In this document: one piece after another, positions 51,001 through 59,904 of the stretch | How positions within the stretch are numbered: the first letter of the stretch is position 1 | How the letters are laid out: each line of letters starts with the position of its first letter | DNA from: Lachnospiraceae bacterium MD329 | GTDB taxonomy: Bacteria > Bacillota > Clostridia > UBA1381 | NCBI GenBank assembly: GCA_010206265.1 | Contig: VIQV01000029.1 | Coordinates: 62,001 to 126,000 of the forward strand | DNA length: 64,000 nt | Direction: 5' to 3' | Program-made: the position numbers and the translations under genes | The notes under the pieces: model-generated | Database searches by the model: none | What the model was told of the DNA's origin: nothing | What the model saw: the letters and a program-made list of their open reading frames with translations, nothing else

Positions 51001-52925
51001 AGCCGACAAATGCAAGCAGAGATGACTCGATTAACACGCTTTATAATAACGTTCTTGCGTGGGAAGATATGATGCATATAGTTAACACAACTCAAGGTAT
51101 CGACAACACATACAGTAACAGCGATATGCAGTCAAGACAGAATATCCGTTATATGAGAATGTTTGCAAAAGCATTTATGTATGCGGCAGGAAGTCATATT
51201 GGTATCGGATACGGCTCAGTCGGAGGTATGTCCTGCGGTAAGCCTGTATCAATGATGGCTGAAGGAGCAACAGCAAATAACATCTTCGGATGGGGTATTG
51301 CTCACGAAATCGGTCATAATATGGATAAACTCGGCAAGGCTGAGATTACAAACAACATCTATTCAATTATGGCTCAGACATACGACGGAAAACAGAACAC
51401 ATTGCCGTCACGTCTGGAAAAGAGCAACAAATATACAAAGATTTATGATAAAGTATCGGCAGGCAGACCGGGAATGTCAAACGACGTGTTTGTACAGCTT
51501 GGTATGTACTGGCAGCTTCACCTTGCATATGACGAAGGTGAAAACTCAATGGACTTCTATAACAGACTGTTCAAGGAGTGGAAGAGCGGCACTATAACCG
51601 CGCCTACAAGCGACGAACGCTTTGCGCTTGTTGCAGCTAAAATAGCAAACAAGAATCTTACAGAATTCTTTACAAGCTGGGGAATGGTTCTGAGCGACGA
51701 AACAAAAGCAGAACTTAAAAAGTATCCTGAAGAAACAAGAAAACTTCAATACTTATGCGACGAATCAAGACGTTTCCGTCTGAACGGAGGTAATGCGGCA
51801 AACGGTACAACAACCGCACAGGCAGTACTTGACAGCGAAAACGAAAAACAGATTAATCTGACTTTCTCAAATTCAGCCGCAGAGGGTTCAATCCTTGGTT
51901 ATGAAATCAAGAGAAATGGAAAATCAGTTGCTTTTGTTACAGATACTTCATACACAGATATAATCGGTTCTGCAAACAACACAGCATTCCGTTACAGCGT
52001 TCAGGCAATTGATATGCTCGGTAATAAAGTTGGCGAAGAAGCTGATGCAGGACAGGTAAGAATTTCTTATGTAAAGACAATTGATAAAGACAGCTACACT
52101 GAAACAAGAAATGCAGACGGTTCAATAAAGGTTGTATTTAATAAGAAAACATCAGTTTCAGGCGTTAAAATCACAAATGCACCGTCTACAGGTAATTATA
52201 CTGTATCGGTAACAAACGAGGCAGGCGAAACAATAACAGCAAAGAACGGTGATTTCGCAGTGAATGAAACACCTAACCAAAGTTATTATGTATCATACTT
52301 TAACAAGCCAAATACAACAGATACACGTATCTGGACATATGACGCCAACGAAATAACCGTAACAGGCATATCTGAAGGCGTAACTGTTGAGTATATCAGC
52401 TATGCAGGTGATAATATTGAATTTACATCTGACGCGGCTGTAGGAAAATTAAAGAATGATTATGTATATGACAACGGTGAAGGCGGTCAGGATACAATAG
52501 CGGCAGGAACAATAATCGTTACTGGTACATACCGCGGCGACCCACTGTACAATACAATTCAGATAAACGGCAGCTTTGTTTCCGTAAATCCTGAAACGAA
52601 TGAGGAAACTGTTACAGAACGCGCTATTGACGGATATGCGCTGATGTTTGCAGAAATTCCTGAGGACGGAGAAGTAAGCGATATAAGCGACGGTATATTT
52701 ATCTTCGTGCCTGACGTACAGAAAGAAGCTGAACTTCAGGGTAAGGGCGACGCACACGATTGCTCGGCAGACAGTCTGCTTCCTGCACAGATTAAGGCTG
52801 AAATGTATCGCACCGATACGATAGAAAGTACGGAAAGCAAGCGTAAGACAAGCGACACAATCTGGATTGATTCTCCGTCTTATAACTCAATGCCTGATAT
52901 TATACTGGAAGGAGAAGAAAATTGA
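48054..52925 (+). CDS. Secreted M60-like zinc metalloprotease with dockerin-like and FN3 domains
   Basis: 1623 residues after GGGAGG. Signal peptide MKRKLISMLLCTAILSSAV. A dockerin-like double EF repeat (DVNNDGKVDTTDRKLVSDAL and DLNGDGKVNIVDLSYVN, residues about 153-203) follows an N-terminal beta domain; two FN3 domains (about 373-552); a discoidin-like domain (about 563-712, WNVADGDYATHWTAR); a helical linker; then the M60/enhancin catalytic region with GWGIAHEIGHNMDKLG near residue 1084. M60 enzymes cleave O-glycosylated proteins such as mucins. It is 1 base overlapping with the SLH gene. Confidence 0.88.
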   Translation: MKRKLISMLLCTAILSSAVPAVTFADNEPEVTAGLKATLRFDYPQTAEKVLSSNIKIKMYREGDEIGEIPLDGEVTGEISENTSTLKKNTEGGVLENETEIGYFDVNISNLELGNYSFKLTGTGYSDYETKEIELDNYSRQVVLGTGDKTFSIGDVNNDGKVDTTDRKLVSDALGTNNTAYDLNGDGKVNIVDLSYVNHQIGNKGDVELFDTALIAQKAVNTKETENNVNVLQGEVSNIFNENNNDTVVFGQNNHEPISIPIEFHAPTEMEQIEVVSPDVKGALTAGTAEITYTENGKDITEEVHFNNSIPENVLLLSENEETKTVVISLGKRVAVKKIIINVKEVQGEEGVPTYTVVQEVKFLKDIVPENPVPQVLTVRNVTAEALNESVKLKWDEFPNISGYKILYGLESDKLTEEMSVDVNEATITGLKNLKTYYFTVIPTSDDWEGGRSELISAIPQPNSVPLKPDMITVTPMDGALSLGWKETENATYYRVFYKKETDTDFTEIPAGKITEPKAVIGGLTNKTVYHLYVVAGNSIGEGPKSDLTEGIPDKFEVEAPKIPTLHQIDRSNIESVVMTNPNNVKKDEYPNGFDVWNVADGDYATHWTARVFWESTNFTFTFKEAKEMNYMVYVPRLDGNYRKSLARYSITVWDEEGNEKQLVSGKNIAINSTETGYMILPFEKTTVKKLAVSLAQWDGSPTGVSLSEAIFYESDNLESEVRGLFANDTYTELSASATADKAATMQKIESLRAQANDSEGYYVDKDVLLDELQLAEDLLENKADALGRVKNGIESRSTGADSAKYKQAGSDLQPLGVVAYATDYAERNKFDETKVTIYAHIPENETVYVVPTQYYAEANAWQGAGIPLQNGRNIIEIPKIGTQTSERGGSLYLKYSGSKPEEISLQIRQGAIAIPMLELADWYNISETERKERIGVYVDELSAHTSALNPNNISLRIANSTEISMPNVLLSVAAQPVLNAVKPTNASRDDSINTLYNNVLAWEDMMHIVNTTQGIDNTYSNSDMQSRQNIRYMRMFAKAFMYAAGSHIGIGYGSVGGMSCGKPVSMMAEGATANNIFGWGIAHEIGHNMDKLGKAEITNNIYSIMAQTYDGKQNTLPSRLEKSNKYTKIYDKVSAGRPGMSNDVFVQLGMYWQLHLAYDEGENSMDFYNRLFKEWKSGTITAPTSDERFALVAAKIANKNLTEFFTSWGMVLSDETKAELKKYPEETRKLQYLCDESRRFRLNGGNAANGTTTAQAVLDSENEKQINLTFSNSAAEGSILGYEIKRNGKSVAFVTDTSYTDIIGSANNTAFRYSVQAIDMLGNKVGEEADAGQVRISYVKTIDKDSYTETRNADGSIKVVFNKKTSVSGVKITNAPSTGNYTVSVTNEAGETITAKNGDFAVNETPNQSYYVSYFNKPNTTDTRIWTYDANEITVTGISEGVTVEYISYAGDNIEFTSDAAVGKLKNDYVYDNGEGGQDTIAAGTIIVTGTYRGDPLYNTIQINGSFVSVNPETNEETVTERAIDGYALMFAEIPEDGEVSDISDGIFIFVPDVQKEAELQGKGDAHDCSADSLLPAQIKAEMYRTDTIESTESKRKTSDTIWIDSPSYNSMPDIILEGEEN

Positions 52926-54073
52926 TGAAAAAAATTACATCAAAAATAATCTCGGTTTTATGCGCTGTATGTATGTTAATACCGATTATGAGTACAGCAG
53001 TTTTTGCCGACGGCAAACCTGATGTAACAATCAATATAGACCGCAACAAAAAAAATGCGGATATTGAGCTTAATAATGTCGGCGGATATGTATATTCTGT
53101 ACAGCTTACACTGCAGGCAAATACGCGTGACACCGAATTTTCTGTCAGGGATAATGACAGAGGAGCATACTCAGTAGTAAAAAACGAAAATAATAAAATT
53201 GTATTGTATGTAGACTTTTACGAGCTTGTGGACGGCAGTAAAAAAATAGACCTTGCAACAATTAGTGCCGACGCCGATATACAAATCAGCGGAAAAGCAA
53301 ATTTAATAGTTGTAAACCGCTCAATGAGAGCTACAGAATACAGTAATATAAATGTGACAGTGAATGAACCGTCCAACAATTCGTCGTCAGGTTCGAGCGG
53401 CAGCAGCGGCGGTAACAGTGATAGGGACGGCGGAGAGATAGCAAGACCGATTCAGAATCAGAATCAAACAGGTCTGCCGTCACTTCCCCCAAACAACACG
53501 TCTAACACAGGCTTTGAAGACGTTCCCGCTGATTTCTGGGCAAGCAGCTCAATTAAGTTTGTAACTGACAAAGGTTTGTTTGCAGGTATGTCTGATACTA
53601 CATTTGAACCTCATTCACAGATGACAAGAGGTATGTATGTAACAGTATTGAGCCGTTTCGGAGAGAAACTCGGCGAAGAATGGAAAATTCCGTGTGATAC
53701 TCCGGCAGCATTCAATGATATAGCAGGCGATGAATGGTTTGCCGATGCAGTATCTTGGGCAGGCGGTATCGGTCTTGTTAACGGAATTGACGATGGTGTA
53801 TTCGGAGCTTACTATCCGATTACAAGAGAACAAATAGCGGTTATGACAATGAACTATGCAAAGCTTTGTCAGAAAACACCGCAGCCGCGCGAAGAAGCAG
53901 TTACGTTTACCGACGCGGACAGCATTAATGACTGGGCAAAAGAATCTGTAACGCTTGCACAGTGTGCAGGACTTATATACGGTCGTGAAGACGGTACATT
54001 TGCACCGCAGGCTACCGCAACTCGTGCAGAAGTTGCAGCTATTCTAAGCCGTTTTATACAAAACGTAAACTAA
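52925..54073 (+). CDS. SLH-anchored surface protein with cohesin-like N-terminal domain
   Basis: 382 residues from the ATG that overlaps the protease stop (TGATG), after GGAGAAG. Signal peptide, then a 120-residue beta domain (GGYVYSVQLTLQANTRDTEF, KIVLYVDFYELVDGS) with a cohesin-like plan, a Ser/Gly linker, and three SLH domains (FEDVPADFWASSSIKFVTDK, FNDIAGDEWFADAVSWAGGI, FTDADSINDWAKESVTLAQC). SLH domains bind pyruvylated wall polysaccharide. The pair suggests cell-surface retention of the protease through dockerin-cohesin contact. Confidence 0.82.
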   Translation: MKKITSKIISVLCAVCMLIPIMSTAVFADGKPDVTINIDRNKKNADIELNNVGGYVYSVQLTLQANTRDTEFSVRDNDRGAYSVVKNENNKIVLYVDFYELVDGSKKIDLATISADADIQISGKANLIVVNRSMRATEYSNINVTVNEPSNNSSSGSSGSSGGNSDRDGGEIARPIQNQNQTGLPSLPPNNTSNTGFEDVPADFWASSSIKFVTDKGLFAGMSDTTFEPHSQMTRGMYVTVLSRFGEKLGEEWKIPCDTPAAFNDIAGDEWFADAVSWAGGIGLVNGIDDGVFGAYYPITREQIAVMTMNYAKLCQKTPQPREEAVTFTDADSINDWAKESVTLAQCAGLIYGREDGTFAPQATATRAEVAAILSRFIQNVN

Positions 54074-54075
54074 AA

Positions 54076-54114
54076 AAAATAACGGCAGACATTTTGTCTG
54101 CCGTTATTTTAATA
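54076..54114. terminator. Bidirectional terminator
   Basis: AAAATAACGGCAGACA with TGTCTGCCGTTATTTT and a 3-base loop, between convergent genes. Confidence 0.9.
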
Positions 54115-54119
54115 TTTAA

Positions 54120-54554
54120 TTACAAAAATTCACGAATATCCAGAACCAGTCTTTCTTCAATATTAACCAACCGTTTAGCAATATCCTTGGAATCCTCGTC
54201 TGCAGCTTTATATTCATTTATATACTTATGAAGATATTTAACTCCCATATTACAGCCGTCAGTAATCAAATCTGCAACTGTATTATCAGATTCATCTGCG
54301 GCAATCATAACGTTCGTCTTAAACCACGACATTCCTTTTGCCATAATACTCGGTTCCTTGCCGTCGTCGTGATATTTATCCAGAAGTATCTGAATATCGT
54401 CCTGAAGTTCCTGATGTTTTGATTTACAGTCAGATAACAGTCTTTTAAATCTAATATCCCCCACATTATCAAGTACTTCATCTATCGACGCAACACCCAT
54501 TTTAACGCCGGCGTCACATTCACGCAGCAAGCGTATTGTATCCTGTTCTATCAT
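54120..54554 (-). CDS. Ferritin-like helical protein (DUF2383-like)
   Basis: 144 residues, all helical. LLRECDAGVKMGVASIDEVL, LLSDCKSKHQELQDDIQILL and DLITDGCNMGVKYLHKYINE form a four-helix bundle pattern as in DUF2383-type proteins. Function unknown; a stress or metal role is inference. Confidence 0.65.
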   Translation of the reverse strand: MIEQDTIRLLRECDAGVKMGVASIDEVLDNVGDIRFKRLLSDCKSKHQELQDDIQILLDKYHDDGKEPSIMAKGMSWFKTNVMIAADESDNTVADLITDGCNMGVKYLHKYINEYKAADEDSKDIAKRLVNIEERLVLDIREFL

Positions 54555-54600
54555 TAAAATCCCTCCGTTTCGGTTATAGTATATCCGAAACAGTTAAATT

Positions 54601-55638
54601 TTATTTCTTTATGCAATGAATACATTCTGTGACATACTGCTCCAAAGCAGTCCATTCATCTACACGTCCCTCTTTAATTGCAAGGTCCAGTTCCGCAACG
54701 CGTCTTACCATCCATACAAGAGAATCCTCACTGAAACCGCGCGCGCTTTCGATATACTTCCTTGCGACAAACGGAGCAACCCCCAATTCTGCGGCAATCT
54801 CACCCTGTGACGCATACTCCATCACCTTTGCTTTAAGCATTTTTTCAAATGATGAAAGCATTAAATACATAACGTTAAACGCACTTTCCTTAACTGTCTT
54901 TAAACCGTTAAGCGTTGAAAATGCTTTGTTGACATTGCCCGTCATAATTGCGTCTGTCAGTTCAAACACAATAACCTGCATAGATTTTGATACTACACGG
55001 TCAATATCCGATTTATAAATCTCCTCGTCACAGAAATCCAGTAATTTTTTCAATTCATTATTTATATTTCCCAATCCGGGGTCACACAGCGTTACAAGAT
55101 AATACGCATTCTCCTTACTCATACGTTTTTTTGCGTTAAGGCACTGCTTTACAACCCACGTTACTAAATCCGCGTCGCTGAGATGATTAAATTCAACTGC
55201 CGTACCTGCCTTTACAGCCGCTTTATACAGCGCACTGCGTTTATCAACGCTGCTTTCATCAAATATCACCACGGTATCTTCACTGATACGCGCAAGCTTT
55301 TCTGACCAAAACTCCTTTTTTTCCTCCGTACTCGCACCGCCCGTATTACGCTTTGATGAAAAAATACCGCTGTCCTTTATATGAATAAGCTTTTTATCCG
55401 TCATCATAGGAAAGCTTTCCCAAGCGTCGTCATACTCCGAAAATGGTACGTCCGCGCCTGAAAGACGTATATGATTAAATTCAGGAAAACCGCCGTCAGG
55501 AACACATTCAATAATACGCTTAACGTAAATATCACGCAAAAAATCCTCCTCGCCGTAAAGCACATACAGCGGTGAGAGTTTATTTTCTTTTATTTGTTTT
55601 TTCAGCTTTAACAAATCATCTGTCTTTTTTACTGCCAT
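54601..55638 (-). CDS. holA: DNA polymerase III delta subunit
   Basis: 345 residues. LSPLYVLYGEEDFLRDIYVK at the start, DTVVIFDESSVDKRSALYKA and the C-terminal helical collar (LGVAPFVARKYIESARGF) match HolA. It opens the sliding clamp in the clamp loader. It follows comEC by 3 bases, the conserved order in Firmicutes. Confidence 0.93.
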   Translation of the reverse strand: MAVKKTDDLLKLKKQIKENKLSPLYVLYGEEDFLRDIYVKRIIECVPDGGFPEFNHIRLSGADVPFSEYDDAWESFPMMTDKKLIHIKDSGIFSSKRNTGGASTEEKKEFWSEKLARISEDTVVIFDESSVDKRSALYKAAVKAGTAVEFNHLSDADLVTWVVKQCLNAKKRMSKENAYYLVTLCDPGLGNINNELKKLLDFCDEEIYKSDIDRVVSKSMQVIVFELTDAIMTGNVNKAFSTLNGLKTVKESAFNVMYLMLSSFEKMLKAKVMEYASQGEIAAELGVAPFVARKYIESARGFSEDSLVWMVRRVAELDLAIKEGRVDEWTALEQYVTECIHCIKK

Positions 55639-55641
55639 AGC

Positions 55642-57948
55642 TTATCTCCTGTTAAATGTATCTATTCTTATTTTACCTTTATTGTTTACGGTAAAACGAA
55701 CATCGCCGTCATAGTCGGTTCGGTAAAGCTCCGTATCGGAAAGCCTGTCCAGAACCTCTTTGTTTGGAAGAGCATATGTATTATTCTCACCCACGCTTAT
55801 AACCGCATATGACGGTTTGACGGTATCAAGCCATTCACTGCCTGTTGCGGTTTTTGAACCGTGGTGCGATACTTTTAACACATCTGACTGCCCTACTCTG
55901 CCCGTTTCAATAAGATTATTTTCCGCAAACTTGGACATATCCCCTGTAAAAACAGTAGAAAAGTCACCATATTCAATACGGCACACATAACTCGTATCAT
56001 TCTCATCATCACTTATCGCCGTCTTTTTCGCAGGCGGAATAATTCTGAGCGTCATACCGTTATTATATGTAAGAAGAGTTTCAGACTTTATATAATGCAC
56101 TTTGGTATTATTATTGCGCGCAGCCTCCTCCAGTTTGACGCGCCATTTATTTCCCTCCATATTGTCGGGCAAAAACAAATTTCTTACTCTTATATTCTCC
56201 ATAGCCGCTATAATTCCCTGCACGTGGTCCTGATGATAATGACTTACAAACGCGCTGTCAATATACGTTATACCCTCCGATAAAAGATATTCTAAAAACA
56301 CTTTTTCACCGGGGTCATAATCCGAATATGCATTTCCTCCTCCGCCGTCTATAAGTATGTTATAACGGTAAGGCGCGCTTATTAAAGCTCCGTCGCCCTG
56401 ACCGACATTTATAAATGATATTTCTGTATCGTCAAAGCGCATTACCTGCCCTGCCGCCGCTGACACCATAAGCGCCGCCGCTGTAAACAATGCGGCATAC
56501 ATATCCTTCTTTTTGTTTTTAATGTATTTAACAAGCGCAACCATTATAAGCAAATATATAATAAGAAACAATATTGTAGGTTTTGGCAGCGCTATTTCGT
56601 TAATACCCATTTTATCAAGAGTATACGGTAAATGCTTTAACACAAACAGCATTGCGCTTACTGCCTTTGAAATCAAAGGCGCCGCACCAAACACCTTAAA
56701 CATTATAATAAGCAGCGGCGACAAAATCAAAATCACAGCAACACAAGGAATCATCACAACTCCTGTTACCGCCTGAGAAAGCGTCACACCGTTAAAGAAA
56801 TATGCCGACAAAGGAATCAGACCGAATGTGCATATAATTCCTATTGATAACATTCGGCGGACATATTTTCCCCTGATAAATTTCAGCTTATCATTTACAT
56901 AATCGAAAAAGTAGTATATCAGGATACTTGACAAAACCGACATAACAAAGCCTGCGTTAAAGAATATAAGCGGATTTATCAAACCTATAATTATTGCGGT
57001 AAGCCCAACCACATCAAAAAAATATACACGTCCGTAACGGTAACGGAAAAATATTAAAACCGCAGTCATTATACTCAGCTTTACAAATACTGCACTTGAT
57101 AAATTCACAACCGCATATATAATAAGTAGAAACACTGTTATTTTGTCGCGCTTGCGTTTATCAAACGCACTTAATACAAATGCAAGCAAACTCATAAACA
57201 AAGTCATATGCAAAAATGCAGGATAAAAAAATCGTCCTGTACCCGTTCTTGTCAGAACTTTTGAAAAGTCGTCCGAAAATTCCTTTTTGTTGCCTGTCAG
57301 CACCGCTTTCATAATTGCGGCATAATCGCCTTTGTAGTGTTTGCCGACAACCTCCGATATATCGCTCCTCACCATATTGGCAAGCGCATACGGCGAATAG
57401 TCGCGGTATATATGCTCAGACTGCAGCACTTTTGTGGAATACACTTTAAAAAATATGTTTTTACTTTTATAATAAGTTGCAAAATCAAAGCCGTTTTCAT
57501 TCATTCTTTTCGGCAATTCCTCAATAAATCCGCTGAATCGGATACTGTCACCGCACCTGTATCCCGATTTGGCTGTCAGGAGCAGTTTTCCACGTGATTT
57601 TCGTTCTTCGCCGTTAAATTCTGCAGACCTCACGTCCACAATATACTGAACATTCTCATCTTTTTCGGCAGGTATTTCTGATATACGTCCCTCCGCCGTT
57701 ATATAGTGACCCGCATACTCCGATAAATCACGGATTGCGTCGCTTTTTGCATATCGGCACATACAAGCGCCCAGTATAAACACTAAAAGCATAACAAGAA
57801 TTTTTACATTAAATTTATGTTTAAAAACTGCCGTAATTGTCAATACCATTATAAGGGATATTATGAAGATTACAGCAAATTCAGGCGGAAACCGTTCATT
57901 TAGGTATATTCCTGCACACAAGAGTATTGCTATTTTTATATATTCCAT
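55642..57948 (-). CDS. comEC: DNA internalization competence protein ComEC/Rec2
   Basis: 768 residues. An OB-fold DUF4131 region near the start (AEGRISEIPAEKDENVQYIV), a multi-helix Competence channel, and a C-terminal metallo-beta-lactamase domain (INVGQGDGALISAPYRYNIL, SHYHQDHVQG, KVSHHGSKTATG). It carries single-stranded DNA across the membrane in transformation. Full length, so natural competence genes are at least retained. Confidence 0.95.
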   Translation of the reverse strand: MEYIKIAILLCAGIYLNERFPPEFAVIFIISLIMVLTITAVFKHKFNVKILVMLLVFILGACMCRYAKSDAIRDLSEYAGHYITAEGRISEIPAEKDENVQYIVDVRSAEFNGEERKSRGKLLLTAKSGYRCGDSIRFSGFIEELPKRMNENGFDFATYYKSKNIFFKVYSTKVLQSEHIYRDYSPYALANMVRSDISEVVGKHYKGDYAAIMKAVLTGNKKEFSDDFSKVLTRTGTGRFFYPAFLHMTLFMSLLAFVLSAFDKRKRDKITVFLLIIYAVVNLSSAVFVKLSIMTAVLIFFRYRYGRVYFFDVVGLTAIIIGLINPLIFFNAGFVMSVLSSILIYYFFDYVNDKLKFIRGKYVRRMLSIGIICTFGLIPLSAYFFNGVTLSQAVTGVVMIPCVAVILILSPLLIIMFKVFGAAPLISKAVSAMLFVLKHLPYTLDKMGINEIALPKPTILFLIIYLLIMVALVKYIKNKKKDMYAALFTAAALMVSAAAGQVMRFDDTEISFINVGQGDGALISAPYRYNILIDGGGGNAYSDYDPGEKVFLEYLLSEGITYIDSAFVSHYHQDHVQGIIAAMENIRVRNLFLPDNMEGNKWRVKLEEAARNNNTKVHYIKSETLLTYNNGMTLRIIPPAKKTAISDDENDTSYVCRIEYGDFSTVFTGDMSKFAENNLIETGRVGQSDVLKVSHHGSKTATGSEWLDTVKPSYAVISVGENNTYALPNKEVLDRLSDTELYRTDYDGDVRFTVNNKGKIRIDTFNRR

Positions 57949-58006
57949 AGTAAAATTCCCTTTCCTGCTTAAATTATAACAGATTATAGAGAAGTTTGCA
58001 AATGAA

Positions 58007-58095
58007 TGTAATATTTGTAATGTTTGTAATCTGCGTGTAATATAATAGCAGAATTTTGACGAAACTTATCGAATTTTACGTAATCCGCCTGTAAT
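58007..58095. promoter_or_regulatory. TGTAAT repeat cluster, WalR-box-like
   Basis: TGTAAT occurs at 58007, 58016, 58025, 58036 and 58090. The pairs 58025/58036 (exact) and CGTAAT 58079 with 58090 have the 5-base spacing of the WalR consensus TGTWAH-N5-TGTWAH. They lie about 170-240 bases upstream of the -35 of the NlpC/P60 gene and near the comEC start. The rest of 57949-58263 is AT-rich with no gene seen. Confidence 0.5.
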
Positions 58096-58263
58096 ATTGC
58101 ATATTTTTAAAAAAAATCGTTTTTGTGGTAAATAACCTATAAAATATATCTATTTATTCAGATATAAGACTTTTTGCACAAAATATACCGCAACTTTTAT
58201 TACAAAACACGCATTTATATTACTGTTATGTTACAGAATAAATACAAAACGATTAAAAAACTG

Positions 58264-58292
58264 TTGACAAATGGTTTTATATGGTGTATAAT
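58264..58292 (+). promoter_or_regulatory. Promoter of the NlpC/P60 gene
   Basis: TTGACA, 17-base spacer, TATAAT; the transcript has about 90 bases of AT-rich leader. Confidence 0.8.
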
Positions 58293-58391
58293 CCTTTTTG
58301 TAATGTTTTAGAAACATTTTAGCAATGTAATTGCAATCTAAGTAATGCTATTGAAATATGCTTACTTAAAATATTAGGAGGTTTTTATCTT

Positions 58392-59597
58392 ATGAAGAAC
58401 TTTAAACATTCAATTATCGCTGTTACAGCAGTTGCAATGATAAGTTCGCTTGCAGCGGCACAGGCCGCAACATTAAAGGACTCACAGATTGAAAGAGAAC
58501 AGAGAATTAACGCGGCAGCGGCTGAAAAGAGTATTACAATTGCTCAGAAAGATATCAGCAACGCCGTAAAAGGAACCGCGGAATTGTTATCCGCAACAGC
58601 AGCTCCCGAAGAGGAGGACAACTCAAGCGAAATTGCCGCTAAAAGCTTTTATCCTATCGGATATGTAATTGTTTCGAGCGACGCTCTTAACGTAAGAGAA
58701 ACACCGTCGGACGAAGCGGCAGTTGTAGACCGTCTGGAGGTCGGTACCGAAGTTGAGGTAATGGAAAATTCCGAAGGCTGGTACAAGATTTCATATGACG
58801 GCGGTAAGTCAGGTTATGTCGTTTGCGATTCTATTACTCAGGATAAAACTAAAGCCGACGACGCTAAAAAGAGCTTTACAAATTTCAGAATTGCTCAGGT
58901 TACGCTTTCAGGCGACTCGGTAAGAGTTCGTAAAGAAGCAAACACCGATTCCGATATTATTGAAGAGCTTACTGACGGTACTTATGTATATGTACTTTGG
59001 GGCGAGGACGATTTTATCAGAGTTTGTTACGGTGATGATTACAGAGAAGGTTATGTGATTAACACTTCACTTCAGTTCACCGGCGAATGGATTGAAAAAA
59101 GCGAAATTTCCGCAAAGCAGAAGGAAGTTGCCGAGGCAAAAGCAGCGGCAGAAAGAGCCGAAGCGGCTGCAAGCCGAAATGTAGCGGCTGCAAACTATAC
59201 AAATGCAAGTTCAGTTGCACCTGCTGCATCATCAAAAGGACAAGCTATCGTCAACAGTGCAATGCAATATCTTGGTGTTCCGTATGTATGGGGCGGTACT
59301 TCCCCGTCAGGTTTTGACTGTTCGGGACTTGTACAGTATGTGTGCCGTGCAAACGGTATCAGCGTAAGCCGTGTTGCGGCAGACCAGAGAAATAACGGCA
59401 GCTATGTAAGCCGTGAAAATCTACAGCCCGGCGACCTTGTGTTCTTTGCAAAGGGTGGTTCAATTCATCACGTTGGTATTTATGCAGGTAACGGCAATAT
59501 GATACACGCGCCTCAGACAGGTGATGTCGTAAAGGTTTCATCAATTAACACTGACTATCGCATATCTTCTTATGCAGGAGCAGTAAGAGTATATTAA
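58392..59597 (+). CDS. Secreted NlpC/P60 peptidoglycan hydrolase with two SH3 domains
   Basis: 401 residues after AGGAGG. Signal peptide (cleavage near AAQAAT), two bacterial SH3 domains (residues about 88-225: ALNVRETPSDEAAVVDRLEV and SVRVRKEANTDSDIIEELTD), an Ala/Glu-rich helical linker, then NlpC/P60 with the catalytic cysteine in GFDCSGLVQY and the histidine in IHHVGIYAG. It is a D,L-endopeptidase cutting stem peptides during growth or separation. Confidence 0.93.
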   Translation: MKNFKHSIIAVTAVAMISSLAAAQAATLKDSQIEREQRINAAAAEKSITIAQKDISNAVKGTAELLSATAAPEEEDNSSEIAAKSFYPIGYVIVSSDALNVRETPSDEAAVVDRLEVGTEVEVMENSEGWYKISYDGGKSGYVVCDSITQDKTKADDAKKSFTNFRIAQVTLSGDSVRVRKEANTDSDIIEELTDGTYVYVLWGEDDFIRVCYGDDYREGYVINTSLQFTGEWIEKSEISAKQKEVAEAKAAAERAEAAASRNVAAANYTNASSVAPAASSKGQAIVNSAMQYLGVPYVWGGTSPSGFDCSGLVQYVCRANGISVSRVAADQRNNGSYVSRENLQPGDLVFFAKGGSIHHVGIYAGNGNMIHAPQTGDVVKVSSINTDYRISSYAGAVRVY

Positions 59598-59606
59598 TTG
59601 AAATTT

Positions 59607-59636
59607 AAAGGTGTTCTTTAACAGAACACCTTTTTT
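59607..59636 (+). terminator. Terminator of the NlpC/P60 gene
   Basis: AAAGGTGTTCT with AGAACACCTTT and a T tract. Confidence 0.85.
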
Positions 59637-59667
59637 AATACTTTTTATGATTTAATATCTTAAATGC

Positions 59668-59696
59668 TTGACATTTCATCAGGGTTGTGGTATTAT
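59668..59696 (+). promoter_or_regulatory. tRNA promoter
   Basis: TTGACA, 17-base spacer, TATTAT, just upstream of the tRNA. Confidence 0.75.
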
Positions 59697-59713
59697 AGTT
59701 AAGCAATATTTTC

Positions 59714-59800
59714 GCCGATGTGGTGGAATTGGCAGACGCGCGGGACTCAAAATCCCGTGGTAGCAATACCGTGTGGGTTCGACCCCCACCATCGGCACCA
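59714..59800 (+). tRNA. tRNA-Leu (anticodon CAA)
   Basis: Acceptor stem GCCGATG with CATCGGC, encoded CCA at 59798-59800. Anticodon stem CGGGA/TCCCG with loop CTCAAAA gives anticodon CAA, reading UUG. A long variable arm (TGGTAGCAATACCG) and GGTTCGACCC T-arm are typical of Leu tRNA. The DNA behind it carries mobile-element genes, so its 3' end may be an integration site. Confidence 0.95.
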
Positions 59801-59806
59801 CTTTGA

Positions 59807-59830
59807 CCTACACAATAGTGTAGGTTTTTT
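59807..59830 (+). terminator. Terminator of tRNA-Leu
   Basis: CCTACAC-AATA-GTGTAGG then six T. Confidence 0.85.
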
Positions 59831-59850
59831 GTTTGACAAAAAGTTAATTA

Positions 59851-59904
59851 GGGAGTAATAGTAAACGATGCAACGTGCATCTGACACTATTACTCCCTTT
59901 TTTC
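59851..59904. other. Long hairpin GGGAGTAATAGT/ACTATTACTCCC
   Basis: A 12-bp perfect stem whose loop contains a second stem (GATGCA/TGCATC), then seven T. Either a strong terminator insulating the element or a regulatory RNA at its left end. Confidence 0.7.
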
